This document shows positions 1 through 9,238 of a DNA stretch of 39,960 bases, in pieces. The DNA comes from Aeromonas australiensis. Lineage in GTDB: Bacteria > Pseudomonadota > Gammaproteobacteria > Enterobacterales > Aeromonadaceae. The notes below the pieces were generated by a model, which had not been told where the DNA came from, made no database searches, and saw only the letters and a program-made list of their open reading frames with translations. Positions within the stretch are counted from its first letter, which is position 1, and each line of letters starts with the position of its first letter. The position numbers were made by a program, and so were the translations under genes. The DNA is taken from contig NZ_CDDH01000089.1 in the NCBI RefSeq assembly GCF_000819725.1, forward strand, positions 1 to 39,960, written 5' to 3'.

Positions 1-896
1 GCCTCGGCGTTGAAGTCAATGTCGCCTTGCGGTGTAACCGTCAGGGTCAAGGTTGATGTGACCACGTCCGTGCCATCGGTAACCACGTAACTCACCGTAG
101 GTACGGCACCGGAATAATCAGGAGCTGGGGTGAAGGTAAAAGTTCCATCACTGTTGATGATCAATGTACCAATGCCAGTCAGAGTCGACGATACGCCGGC
201 AGGTACCTCTATGTTGCTCCCCCAGCTGTAACTGATAATTGACGCTGCCTGCGGACCATCCGGGTTGGTACTGTTTGCCAGTAGATCGCCGCTTGCAAAA
301 CTATCTTCATCAAGCGAAATGACCTCGCTTTCATCTAGCAGGATATTCTCCAGCGGCTCTGGTTCCAGCGGCTCTAGTTCCAGAAGAGGCTCAGCCGCTT
401 GTTCAGTATTAATAAACGGCTCTGACTGATAAGTTGTATCAAAACCGGCTTCAGCAATGGTCTCATCACCAGTGCGATCTATGGTGACAAAACCACCGTT
501 ACCACTGGCGCCAGCCACACCACCAATCCCCCCCCCACCAGCGGCTGGTGCACCACCGGCTGCCGATGCCTCAAAGTTTTGGGTCGGGTCAATGCCCTGC
601 AGGATGGACTCTTGCAAGGCGGCAATATCTGGAGAACTGGCCAGCGCATCACTGGATACTGGCGACTGTCCTGGCATGGGCACATCAGGAGTGCGGCCCT
701 CTGACCCAGCCGTATTGGGGGTTTCGTTATAAGGGCTCAGCGCCAACCTGGCATCATCGGGAATAGAGAGTCTGACGCCTGGCTGCAATACATCGCCCTG
801 CTGCACAGGACGGCTCCCGCCGTCTGCAAGAACAACCTGAACATTACCTTCAACAGATGAGACCACTACCGCCTTGTCAATGATTTGGGTACGCAT
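1..896 (-). CDS. lapA: LapA-type giant adhesin, N-terminal part (partial)
   Basis: This open frame runs off the left edge, so only about 298 N-terminal residues are visible. It begins MRTQIIDKAVVVSSVEG, the typical start of the retention module of LapA/BpfA-type RTX adhesins, which plugs the TolC-like pore. A DPTQNFEASAAGG segment at about residues 103-115 resembles the LapG cleavage region, with the di-alanine at 112-113. A glycine-rich linker, an acidic Glu/Pro/Leu stretch and the first cadherin/VCBS-like beta repeat follow (GTLIINSDGTFTFTPAPDYSG). I chose the ATG at 896 because GGAG lies 8 bases upstream; an ATG at 902 is only 2 bases from it. The gene is the last of a same-strand lap cluster and has its own promoter. 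The linker contains a run of nine G on the coding strand. Family assignment is confident; the repeats and C-terminal secretion signal are outside the window. Confidence 0.9.
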   Translation of the reverse strand, partial: MRTQIIDKAVVVSSVEGNVQVVLADGGSRPVQQGDVLQPGVRLSIPDDARLALSPYNETPNTAGSEGRTPDVPMPGQSPVSSDALASSPDIAALQESILQGIDPTQNFEASAAGGAPAAGGGGIGGVAGASGNGGFVTIDRTGDETIAEAGFDTTYQSEPFINTEQAAEPLLELEPLEPEPLENILLDESEVISLDEDSFASGDLLANSTNPDGPQAASIISYSWGSNIEVPAGVSSTLTGIGTLIINSDGTFTFTPAPDYSGAVPTVSYVVTDGTDVVTSTLTLTVTPQGDIDFNAE

Positions 897-1067
897 ATCC
901 ATTGCTCCAACGTGACAGATCTTGATGCCTACACCTTAGAAGAGCGCAAACTGCATATCCGTTGCAAAAATGTGCAATATTCCAGACAAACAAAGGAGTT
1001 TACATGCAAAAAATCGAAACGTTTTTTTATGCTTATTAATCAAAGCATTGAGGTGGCACCAAAAGGG

Positions 1068-1097
1068 TCTATATTCTTTTTTGCCACAAAAAGTCAA
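1068..1097 (-). promoter_or_regulatory. Probable sigma70 promoter of the adhesin gene
   Basis: On the minus strand, TTGACT (1097-1092) and TATAGA (1073-1068) are separated by 18 bases. The predicted transcript would start near 1061 and give an AT-rich leader of about 165 bases before the adhesin start at 896. Position and sequence fit a sigma70 promoter; no regulator site was recognised. Confidence 0.5.
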
Positions 1098-1116
1098 CAA
1101 TTAATTTCAAATTGAC

Positions 1117-1143
1117 ATAAAAAAAGCCCCTTTTGGGGCTTTC
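1117..1143 (-). terminator. Rho-independent terminator after lapD
   Basis: A perfect GAAAGCCCC / GGGGCTTT-type stem with a four-base loop is followed, reading the minus strand, by a run of seven T. It lies just after the lapD stop and upstream of the adhesin promoter, so it should separate the lapBCEGD transcript from the adhesin transcript. Confidence 0.8.
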
Positions 1144-1160
1144 ATGAAGCATGAGAAATC

Positions 1161-3086
1161 TCATGACAAGGAGAAGGCTGGGTGAACAAAACCCTGATAA
1201 CCATCAATGTGCAACTTCGAAAGCAGATCAACCTGATGCTGATCTTCGACACGAGTTGCAATGGTGATCACACCTGCATTGTGTGCCGCTCGGCACACTG
1301 CAGCAAGGAAGGAGGTGTCCGCTCCTGGTTCCATTACTTGACTGGTGTAGCCATGATCCACCTTGACGTAAGCAGGAGCCAGCTCTTCCAAGTAACCCAG
1401 CGACTGGAAGTGGCGGCCATAATGATCAACCCCCCACTGGAAGCCATGAGCTTGCAAAGTACCCACCAGCGCAGCCACGTTGTCTTTATGCTTCATGATG
1501 GCCGCTTCAGGTATTTCGAATAGCAGCCGATCTTTCAGCTCGGCATGCTCGGCCAAATAGCGTCTCAACCAGGTTAAAAATTCATCTGAGCAGAGCGAGC
1601 CAGCAGTAATGTTGATCGCAAGCACCAGATCAGAGTGTTGTTGCAATAAAGGAACGCAAGCATCAAGCACCGCCTGATCAAACTCACCACCCAGCTTGAA
1701 CTGTTCAATTGCAGGCAGGAACTGACCGGCAAAATAATCGGTGCCATCGCGGGAGATAGATGCAAACAGCTCGGCATGTAATCTGGCGCCATTATCAAAA
1801 CGGCAAGCAGGTTGGGCTTTGAAACGCCAAAGCTGTCTTGAGATGGCATCGTGCACCAGGTCACGCCAAGCCAACCGCCCCATCAGCCCCTGGTCGGTTC
1901 CCCCTTCCATGACCACAGAACCACGTCGTTCATTACGTGCCTTGCCCAAGGCGTTATCAGCCTTGGTCAACAAGGCGGATAGATCATCATTACCATCACG
2001 GCCAGCAATACCAATGACGGAGAGGGCACTCCCCTCATCCATAGGATTGACCACCAGATCGGCAATACGGGCATTGATACCTTCTGCCAACTCTTTGAGC
2101 TGGGTCAGATCATCCGTCGGACACAACAAGGCATATTCAGTGGCTGAAATCCGTGCAAGAGCAGAACCATCCCAACCTTTCAGCATCTCTTTGAGAGTCT
2201 GAGCAATCGACTTGACCATGTTGTCACGTGCGGCGAAACCCTCTTCACGATAGAGATCCTCCAGCATGTCCACCGCTACCAACATCACGCCACCTTGTCC
2301 TGCCTCAGCCAGCCATGCATTGACTTGACCGACAAAATAGGCGCGGTTGCCCAGTCCTGATACCGCATCGACATATACCCGTTCACGCAATTTCTCAGCT
2401 TCATCAGCCTGCTCTTTGAATTGCAATGCCAGCTTGTTTGACAAGGTATTGATTGCCTGTACAACCTGCTTAAGCTCATGGGTTCTTGGCTCTGGTATGG
2501 CGTGACCGAAATGATGCAGTTCAATCTCGACAGCTTGTTCGCATATTTGTTTGAGTGGCTTGAGGAGATAATTCAAAGCCCTCATCAAGAGAATAACGGT
2601 GATCAGGAAACCAACCAGAAACCAGCTAGCGAGCTCACTCATACCTCGCCACAGCTCAAAATAAGCTTGGCCAGAATGACCTACCACTTTCAATTTGCCC
2701 AGCTGCAGCCAGCCGGATGTCAAGATTGACTCATTGGAGACCTCAGGGAACAAGCCAAGATTGATGAACCATTGGGGCACTCCCTGGATGCGGTTGGTAT
2801 TCTCCTGCTCGATGGCATCTTTGGATGCCAGCAAATCCAGCCGGACCAATCTGTAGTACCCGCCATCAAAGACCGCCTGAATGACAGATTCCGCCCCCAC
2901 CTTGTCGCCATTCTCCAGATATGGCGTGAGTGCCAACCCCAGCGACGTCGCTGTGTTGATCACTGTGGTCTCCTGTTGTTGGGCCAGGTAGCTACGGGTC
3001 GAATTGAACTGTACCCAATAAGTGGCCGCAAACAACAAGCCGAACAGAAGCAACATGGTAGCTAATAACTGTCTGTAGAGCGTCAT
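1161..3086 (-). CDS. lapD: LapD-type c-di-GMP receptor (degenerate GGDEF-EAL)
   Basis: This 641-residue inner-membrane protein resembles LapD, which binds c-di-GMP inside the cell and in that state sequesters the protease LapG in the periplasm. Domains in order are a first membrane segment (about 7-24), a periplasmic output domain with a GW pair at 125-126 (like the LapD Trp that contacts LapG), a second membrane segment (about 153-175), HAMP (about 175-225), GGDEF (about 235-390) and EAL (about 405-640). Both enzymatic domains look inactive: SATEY (314-318) replaces GGDEF, and HAELF (437-441) replaces the EALLR motif. Such degeneracy is expected of a receptor. The gene starts 3 bases after the lapG stop, so the two are probably translated from one message. 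Length is close to the Pseudomonas protein. Confidence 0.93.
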   Translation of the reverse strand: MTLYRQLLATMLLLFGLLFAATYWVQFNSTRSYLAQQQETTVINTATSLGLALTPYLENGDKVGAESVIQAVFDGGYYRLVRLDLLASKDAIEQENTNRIQGVPQWFINLGLFPEVSNESILTSGWLQLGKLKVVGHSGQAYFELWRGMSELASWFLVGFLITVILLMRALNYLLKPLKQICEQAVEIELHHFGHAIPEPRTHELKQVVQAINTLSNKLALQFKEQADEAEKLRERVYVDAVSGLGNRAYFVGQVNAWLAEAGQGGVMLVAVDMLEDLYREEGFAARDNMVKSIAQTLKEMLKGWDGSALARISATEYALLCPTDDLTQLKELAEGINARIADLVVNPMDEGSALSVIGIAGRDGNDDLSALLTKADNALGKARNERRGSVVMEGGTDQGLMGRLAWRDLVHDAISRQLWRFKAQPACRFDNGARLHAELFASISRDGTDYFAGQFLPAIEQFKLGGEFDQAVLDACVPLLQQHSDLVLAINITAGSLCSDEFLTWLRRYLAEHAELKDRLLFEIPEAAIMKHKDNVAALVGTLQAHGFQWGVDHYGRHFQSLGYLEELAPAYVKVDHGYTSQVMEPGADTSFLAAVCRAAHNAGVITIATRVEDQHQVDLLSKLHIDGYQGFVHPAFSLS

Positions 3087-3089
3087 AGG

Positions 3090-3833
3090 TTAATCATCCA
3101 AATTCACCGCAGGCCGAGCCAATCGCCCTGACGTCATGCGATTGCGTAAATCAGTCCATAATCCCAAGCGGGATGATTGCCCGGCCAGTTCCCCTTGACC
3201 ACGAGCCTTCATCAACCACAGGTGACTACCGTTAAAGCTATAAATCGGCACCAGATCGCGGCGCTGGGTCGCAGGTCGGATGGAGCCAATCAGGTTGTCT
3301 AAGATAACGGGGACCGAAGAGGGGGTTTCATAATAAGCAACAACCATATGAAACTGGTTGTAATCCAATGCCTTGACATAGACCATCCGCATTTTTTCAT
3401 CCGGAATGCCAAGCTCGAGCAGAGTAAAATATTTAGCGATACTAAAATCTTCACAATCTCCCCCAGCGGCGCCGAGGAATTCCAGCGGAGTTGCCCAATA
3501 ATCTTTCTTGCGCCACAGTTTGATGTCATCAATAAAACGCATCTGATTAAAAAAGTGATTCACCCGTTCGAGTTTTTTAGTCTCGCTCAGTGGCCGCCCC
3601 TTCGTCTCCATAACCATCATACGCCAACTGGTTACACGCTTGCCGGCTCTGGCACCATAAGTCTCCTGGGCGCGTTGTACCAATTTGAGGTCCTCGGAGG
3701 TCAGAGGTTGGCTGGCGGAGATCAACAGCGGCAGCGATACCAGCACAGCCCAAAATAGCCAGCGCAAGCGCCGCCAGAGGAATACTCCGAAGGTTACCTC
3801 GTCATGACTACGCGCTTGGCACCACTTCGTCAT
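3090..3833 (-). CDS. lapG: LapG-type periplasmic cysteine protease
   Basis: This transglutaminase-like cysteine proteinase (BTLCP, peptidase C93 family) cuts the N-terminus of LapA-type adhesins to release them from the cell surface. The catalytic triad is visible: Cys in GGDCEDF (about residue 127), His in NQFHMVV (about 162) and Asp in VILDN (about 179). The acidic residues around the Cys match the known calcium-binding site. A hydrophobic N-terminal segment (about 23-40) serves as signal peptide or anchor. I took the ATG at 3833 as start; the frame also opens at a TTG at 3854, which has no ribosome binding site. It lies directly upstream of lapD, its regulator. Its predicted substrate is the adhesin at 1-896. 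Confidence 0.92.
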   Translation of the reverse strand: MTKWCQARSHDEVTFGVFLWRRLRWLFWAVLVSLPLLISASQPLTSEDLKLVQRAQETYGARAGKRVTSWRMMVMETKGRPLSETKKLERVNHFFNQMRFIDDIKLWRKKDYWATPLEFLGAAGGDCEDFSIAKYFTLLELGIPDEKMRMVYVKALDYNQFHMVVAYYETPSSVPVILDNLIGSIRPATQRRDLVPIYSFNGSHLWLMKARGQGELAGQSSRLGLWTDLRNRMTSGRLARPAVNLDD

Positions 3834-3957
3834 ATCCACTCTGTTGATACCCAATGACTATCATTGCTCATACCGAGATATGGCAGACAAACAAGGGATG
3901 GCAGCAACCAGCTGGCCCCCATCCCTTTCCATCGCATCAAACCTGATGCGAAGAGCG

Positions 3958-5277
3958 TTAGCGCTTGGCTTGCCACTCGACGGGTTGCTGCACGTTGAAC
4001 GCGTTGAGCAAACTACCGGTGGCATTGAGGATGCGATAGTCCGCCAGCAGCGCATCGTACTCGGCCGTGATGTAGCTTCGGCGAGCTTCAAACAGTTCGT
4101 TCTCGGTGTTCAATACGTCCAGCAATGTCCGTTGACCCAAACCAAACTGCTTCTTGTATGCCTGTACGGTGTCGTAGCTCGCATCAACGTGCTCTTTCAG
4201 GAAGGTCTTCTGCTTGGCCAGCGACTCTTTCGCGTTCCAGGCCAGACGAGTACCTTCCTCCACTTGGCGGAACGCATTCAGATGAATATCTTTGGCCTGT
4301 GAGTAAAGGGCAGAGGTTGCCTTGCTATTCGCCAGATCCGAGCCACCGCGGAACAGGTTATAACGCATCCGCACCATCGCGGTCAGGTCATCATTTCGTC
4401 CACGTTGGCCATCAATATCCTCATTCCAGTTTTGATCAACTTCAAAGGCTACGTTGGGGTAGAAGCCAGATTTGGACCCTTCATGCTGATACTTGGCCGC
4501 TTCAATATCTTGCAGAGAAGAGAGCAGTGTCGGATGCGCTTCGGTCGCCGTTTTCAGGGCACTATCGAGACTTACCGGGATCAGTTCCACATTGGGCACA
4601 GGTTGCACCAAATCTTTTGGCATCTCGTTCACGACACGAATAAACGCACTCTCTGCATCGCGGTAGTTGTTCTCCGCAGCAGCCTGATTCGAGTAAGCCC
4701 TGGCAACACGACCATCTATCTGGGTCTGATCAGCTGTCGACCCCAAACCCGAGTCGGTCCGTTTACGAATATCGCTGCGGATCTGCTCATGAGTTTCCAG
4801 ATTCTGTTTGGATAACTCCAGAATCTCCTGTTGACGCAGCATGTTGAGGTAGACCTCAGCCACACGCAGCGCGGTGTTCTCTGCTTCGGAGATCATCGCC
4901 AGACGCTGAGCGTTAGCTTCAGCTTCGGTTCTGGAGACGTTGTTGCTGACATCAAAGCCATCAAACAACATTTGCCGCAGACTGAGACCAGCCTCTTTAC
5001 GCGTCAGAGAATCGTCAATATCGAGCCCTCCCCGACGAGTCGAAGGGCTGTCCGTTTTTTCATAGCCTACGCCGCCACGCAGATCGATCGTAGGATAATA
5101 GCCACCCTTGGCTCCATCATGTTGATGAAGTCGTGCCTGATAAAGATCAAACGCTTCCTTGATCTTGGGATGCGTTGCGAGTGTCTGTGCCACCGACTCT
5201 TCCAGAGTCTGGGCCTGCCCCAAGCTCGGGAACAGGGCTATGCCACTGACCAGCATGGCAACAATCGTCTTTTTCAT
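3958..5277 (-). CDS. lapE: TolC-family outer membrane channel of the adhesin exporter
   Basis: This 439-residue protein has a signal peptide (MKKTIVAMLVSGIALFPSLG, ending near QAQ) followed by two outer-membrane-efflux repeats of the TolC family (roughly 25-230 and 240-430). These form the outer-membrane beta-barrel and periplasmic alpha-tunnel. I chose the ATG at 5277 because GGGAG lies 5 bases upstream; an in-frame ATG at 5292 lacks a site. It sits between the adaptor gene lapC and lapG on the same strand, so it is most likely the dedicated channel through which the adhesin is exported and in which its retention module is held. TolC homologues are generally interchangeable, so the role is inferred from context. 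Confidence 0.9.
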   Translation of the reverse strand: MKKTIVAMLVSGIALFPSLGQAQTLEESVAQTLATHPKIKEAFDLYQARLHQHDGAKGGYYPTIDLRGGVGYEKTDSPSTRRGGLDIDDSLTRKEAGLSLRQMLFDGFDVSNNVSRTEAEANAQRLAMISEAENTALRVAEVYLNMLRQQEILELSKQNLETHEQIRSDIRKRTDSGLGSTADQTQIDGRVARAYSNQAAAENNYRDAESAFIRVVNEMPKDLVQPVPNVELIPVSLDSALKTATEAHPTLLSSLQDIEAAKYQHEGSKSGFYPNVAFEVDQNWNEDIDGQRGRNDDLTAMVRMRYNLFRGGSDLANSKATSALYSQAKDIHLNAFRQVEEGTRLAWNAKESLAKQKTFLKEHVDASYDTVQAYKKQFGLGQRTLLDVLNTENELFEARRSYITAEYDALLADYRILNATGSLLNAFNVQQPVEWQAKR

Positions 5278-5313
5278 GTTATCTCCCGTCATGTTTTATT
5301 TGAGATTGTTGGC

Positions 5314-6738
5314 TTATCGTTCTCTCAGTGCCGACTGCTTTGCCCGTAAAATTGGCTTAAGCAAATAGTCTAGGACACTTTTTTTACCAGTAATAATATC
5401 TGCACTGGCTAACATACCGGGGATGATGGGAAGTGCGTTAAGCTCATCGCCCAAGTAACTCTTATCAGTCCGAACCCGAACCAGGTAAAAGGAGTTTCCC
5501 TCCTCATCCTGGATCGAGTCAGCACTTATCTGTTCAACCTTGCCATGTAATCCTCCATAAATGGTAAAGTCATAGGCGCTAATCTTGACGATGGCATCAA
5601 GCCCGGGGCGCAGGAAGGCGATATCTTTCGGTGACACCTTGGCTTCAACCAACAAGGTATCCTCCAACGGTACAATTTCCATCAAATCCATACCGGGCTG
5701 CACCACACCGCCCAAGGTGTTGATTTTAAGCTTCTTGATGGTGCCCTTGAGCGGTGCAATCACGCTGGTGCGGTCAACCCTGTCTCGCAAACCAACCTGC
5801 CCTTCTGACAACTGGCCAAGGCGCCCCTGCTTCTCATTCAGCTCAGTCTGAGAATCGGCGCGGAATTTCAACGCAATATCGTTACGCTTGAAGATGGTCT
5901 CACGCAGCACCGAATTTAGTTTGGGAATGAGCAGGCGATTGCTCTCCAGCTCCCCCTGCATCTCGTTGACCTGCCGCTCCAGTTTGATTAGCTCAACATG
6001 AGGCACGATCCCTTCTTTGGCCAGCGGGCGAGTGATATTCAGCTCTTGTTTAGCCAGCTCCACACTGCGGTTCACGGTGCGAATTTTGGCATTCAATTCG
6101 ATCAGCTCCTGCTCTTTCTGTTCGATCTGCTGACCAAGAATATAGAGCTGGTTCTTCAGATTATTCAGACGATCCCGCAGCACCGAGCGTTCACGGTTGG
6201 CATATTCGGCAAAGACGGTTTCATAGCCATCGGGAAACTGGATGGGGGCCTCTTCTACCATCACCTGTTCACGCCACCCCAACGCAGGGTCGTTTTTAAC
6301 CTTGACACTGGCCATCTCGGCCTTTAACCGAACGCTGACCCCTTTCAAAGTAACGAGCTCCTGCTCTCGCTCACGAAAATCGGAGCGAAATCGGGTGTCA
6401 TCGATACGCAGCAACGGCTGCCCTTTTTCAACGATGTCACCCTCTTTGACGAAAATCTCTCTGATGATCCCCCCTTCGAGGTTCTGGATCACCTGCAACT
6501 GGCGGGACGGAATAACCTTACCCTGCCCCACGGTGACTTCATCGAGCTCAGCCCAGGCAGCCCATACAATGGCACTCATAAAAAAGAGGAAGCAGCACCA
6601 TAGCAGAATGCGGGCGCTGGTCGGTGTGGTCAGCAACACGGCAGCTGCACCATCATCGACAAACTCCAGGTGCTCAGGTGCTGGCAATACATCGTCAGCG
6701 GATCTCTTGCCGAAACGGCCAAGCAATCCTTTAGCCAT
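5314..6738 (-). CDS. lapC: HlyD-family membrane fusion protein (LapC-type)
   Basis: This 474-residue periplasmic adaptor of a type I secretion system links the ABC transporter to the TolC-like channel. Visible features are a cytoplasmic N-terminus, one membrane segment (ILLWCCFLFFMSAIVWAAW, about 44-62), a lipoyl/barrel-sandwich half (GQGKVIPSRQLQVIQNLEGG), a long coiled coil (about 130-300) and the second half with a VSPKDIAFLRPG segment typical of HlyD proteins. It overlaps the lapB stop by 8 bases and has AGGAGG 6 bases upstream of its ATG, so it is translationally coupled to lapB. The next gene downstream is the TolC homologue. Confidence 0.93.
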   Translation of the reverse strand: MAKGLLGRFGKRSADDVLPAPEHLEFVDDGAAAVLLTTPTSARILLWCCFLFFMSAIVWAAWAELDEVTVGQGKVIPSRQLQVIQNLEGGIIREIFVKEGDIVEKGQPLLRIDDTRFRSDFREREQELVTLKGVSVRLKAEMASVKVKNDPALGWREQVMVEEAPIQFPDGYETVFAEYANRERSVLRDRLNNLKNQLYILGQQIEQKEQELIELNAKIRTVNRSVELAKQELNITRPLAKEGIVPHVELIKLERQVNEMQGELESNRLLIPKLNSVLRETIFKRNDIALKFRADSQTELNEKQGRLGQLSEGQVGLRDRVDRTSVIAPLKGTIKKLKINTLGGVVQPGMDLMEIVPLEDTLLVEAKVSPKDIAFLRPGLDAIVKISAYDFTIYGGLHGKVEQISADSIQDEEGNSFYLVRVRTDKSYLGDELNALPIIPGMLASADIITGKKSVLDYLLKPILRAKQSALRER

Positions 6739-8875
6739 GGGAGACCTCCTGCACGCGCACCTTACCCTCTTTTAGTTGCTGCAATACCTGTTCTTTCGGC
6801 CCATCCGCCACTATCTGCCCCTGCTCGATAACGATCACTCGCGATGCCACATCCAGCATCGAGGTTTTGTGGGTGATGAGGATCAAGGTGGTTTCAGGGC
6901 CAAGGCGAGCCAGCTCCTGCTTGACCTGCATCTCGGACTGGTTGTCCATGTTGGAGGTGGGTTCATCCATCACCAGAATAGGGGGATCATTGAGCAAGGC
7001 GCGTGCTAACAAGATCGCCTGACGCTGGCCACCAGAGAGCTGACGGCCCCCCTCCCCGATCTGCCGATCGAGGCCATTGGGGTCTCTGTTGGTAAAGTGG
7101 GTGACACCGGCTCGCTTGGCGGCACGCAATACTCTCACATCATCCACCAGCGGATTGCCCAGCATGATGTTGTCCCGTACCGAGCCAAAAAAGAGAATGA
7201 CATCTTGCGGGACACAGCCGATATTGCGGCGGATCACCGCAGGTGGCAGTTGATCGAGTTCAAAACCGTCAATACGTACCGAACCATCGGTCGGGCGGTA
7301 TAGCCCCATCAACAGCTTCTCAAGGGTCGTTTTGCCCGCCCCAATCCGGCCAATAATCGCCACTTTCTCGCCCGGCTGGATCCGTAAATTAATGTGGTGC
7401 AGGGTACTGGTTTCCATACCCGGATATTTGAACGAGACATTCTCGAACTCGATACGCCCGGAGATCACCGGATGGTGGATGTACTGCTTACCCTCCTCTT
7501 GCTCTCCGGGGGTCTGCATGATCTTGTCGAGGATCTCCAGTGCCGACTTGGCCTGGTTGTAACGGGTTGACAGCACAGAGAGTTGCACCATGGGCGCAAT
7601 GGCCCGGCTCGACAACATCACTGCGGCAATCATGCCACCCATAGTGACCAACCCTTCTGATATCTGATAGACACCGACGATCACCAGCCCCACGGTCACC
7701 ATCTGCTGGATGTAACTGGCCAGCGATGACATGGAGTTGGTAATACGGCGGGTCTGCACGCCCCAGGTAGAGATATGGGAGACGGCCTGTTCCCAGCGAT
7801 GCTGGAACAAGCTCTCTGCACCGAAGATCTTGACGGTTTCCAGACCGGAAATGCTTTCTATCAGATTGGCATTTTTCTGGGATGCCAGGCGAGAGCCCTC
7901 TTCAATCGACTTCTTGAGCGGCTCCTGAATATAGAAGCTATAGACGATGAGGATCAGCATGGCCACGATAGGCACCACCACCATCACGCCAGCAAACATC
8001 CAGATAATAAACAGAAAGAAGATGGCAAAAGGCAGGTCGATCAAGGTCGAGACAGTCGCGGAAGTGAAAAACTCCCGCACCGATTCAAATTCCTGCAGAT
8101 GTTTGGCGAAAGCGCCGGTTGAGGCAGGGCGAGATTCCATTCGCATCCCCATCACCTTGGCAAAAATCTTGGCCGAGAGCAGGACATCGGACTTTTTACC
8201 GGCGATGTCGATAAAGTAACTGCGCAACTGCCGCATCACAAAATCGAAGGTAAAGACCACCATGGCGCCAACTGCCAGTACCCAGAGCGAGTCAAAGGCT
8301 AGATTGGGCACAATCTTGTCATAGACGTTCATGGTGAAGAGGGGGCTGGCGACGGCAAACAGGTTGATCAGAATGGAGGCAATCAACACATCGCGATAGA
8401 TGCCGCGCGACTCAAGCAGTGTACTCCAGAACCAGTGACCATCACGGGTCTCCAGCACCTTGGGAGAGCGCTCATCAAATTTGAACTGCTTCTTCACGTA
8501 GAAGAGGCGCCCCAGATACTCATCCCCCAACTGGGCAACCGTTAGCCATTGGGCGGCATCACCGGCCTGAGGGAAGATAACTTTCCCTTGGCTGCGCTCT
8601 TCATTCCACTCCAGCAAGATGCAGGCACCACCATTGCGCATTTGCAGAACACAAGGCAGCAGCAGAGAAGAAACGTGTTCCAAAGGTTGGATCACTTCAC
8701 GGGCAGATAACCCGCCCCGCTCGGCAGCGCGGCAAAACAGGGCTGTCGTCAGACGCCCGGAGACCAGTGGCAACCCGGTCGTCAGGGCATCCTGACTGTT
8801 GGGCACACCATAGAAGCGAGTCAGGAATACCAGACACTCCAATAACTCATCAATACGACTTGTTTCTGCTTGCAT
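6731..8875 (-). CDS. lapB: Type I secretion ABC transporter (LapB-type)
   Basis: This 714-residue ATP-driven inner-membrane exporter is the motor for adhesin secretion. Order of domains: an N-terminal C39-like domain (about 1-135) without the catalytic Cys, as in RTX exporters where it binds substrate without cutting it; a transmembrane region with about six segments (about 160-440); and a nucleotide-binding domain with Walker A GRIGAGKT (509-516), signature LSGGQ (613-617), Walker B ILVMDEPTS (about 633-641) and the H-loop His near 669. AGGA lies just upstream of the ATG. It is the first gene of lapBCEGD. The RTX-exporter family is certain; pairing with the adhesin rests on the cluster. Confidence 0.94.
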   Translation of the reverse strand: MQAETSRIDELLECLVFLTRFYGVPNSQDALTTGLPLVSGRLTTALFCRAAERGGLSAREVIQPLEHVSSLLLPCVLQMRNGGACILLEWNEERSQGKVIFPQAGDAAQWLTVAQLGDEYLGRLFYVKKQFKFDERSPKVLETRDGHWFWSTLLESRGIYRDVLIASILINLFAVASPLFTMNVYDKIVPNLAFDSLWVLAVGAMVVFTFDFVMRQLRSYFIDIAGKKSDVLLSAKIFAKVMGMRMESRPASTGAFAKHLQEFESVREFFTSATVSTLIDLPFAIFFLFIIWMFAGVMVVVPIVAMLILIVYSFYIQEPLKKSIEEGSRLASQKNANLIESISGLETVKIFGAESLFQHRWEQAVSHISTWGVQTRRITNSMSSLASYIQQMVTVGLVIVGVYQISEGLVTMGGMIAAVMLSSRAIAPMVQLSVLSTRYNQAKSALEILDKIMQTPGEQEEGKQYIHHPVISGRIEFENVSFKYPGMETSTLHHINLRIQPGEKVAIIGRIGAGKTTLEKLLMGLYRPTDGSVRIDGFELDQLPPAVIRRNIGCVPQDVILFFGSVRDNIMLGNPLVDDVRVLRAAKRAGVTHFTNRDPNGLDRQIGEGGRQLSGGQRQAILLARALLNDPPILVMDEPTSNMDNQSEMQVKQELARLGPETTLILITHKTSMLDVASRVIVIEQGQIVADGPKEQVLQQLKEGKVRVQEVSHG

Positions 8876-9238
8876 AGCATCCTGTCACTGCATAAATGAG
8901 GTAGACACAAGCGTTCATCGCTTATACTTTCCTGCTATCGCCACGCTAAAAGCGAGTGGCTTCCCCGCTGATGAGCCTGCTCAAGAGATAAACCTGTCCA
9001 GATAGATCGCGACACTCATCCCCAATTTCCCGGCACAGCAGCAATGGCGGCATGATTCGTTATTGGTAAAATAATCGGCTCATCAACACCATGCTAACAC
9101 TGCAATCAGGGGGAATATCAGCGTTAATTGATAATGACATTTATTATTGCGCACCACTATATCAATCGGCACGTAGCAAAACTATAGTGCAGGGTATGAA
9201 GTTTTTATATAACCCTATGTTTTACGTAACAATAGTAA
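8876..9238. other. Intergenic region upstream of the lap operon
   Basis: No gene was found in this AT-rich stretch between the yhcC stop and the lapB start, both on the minus strand. It must hold the lapB promoter, but I could not pick a convincing -35/-10 pair or a clear terminator for yhcC. Confidence 0.5.

Noticed and set aside
885..1115. A 76-codon plus-strand gene upstream of the adhesin
   Set aside because: No ribosome binding site and no recognisable domain; it overlaps the adhesin start and its probable promoter.
3933..3950. Terminator after lapE
   Set aside because: A seven-base CGCATCA/TGATGCG stem is present but without a T run on the minus strand, and lapG follows on the same strand, so termination is unlikely.
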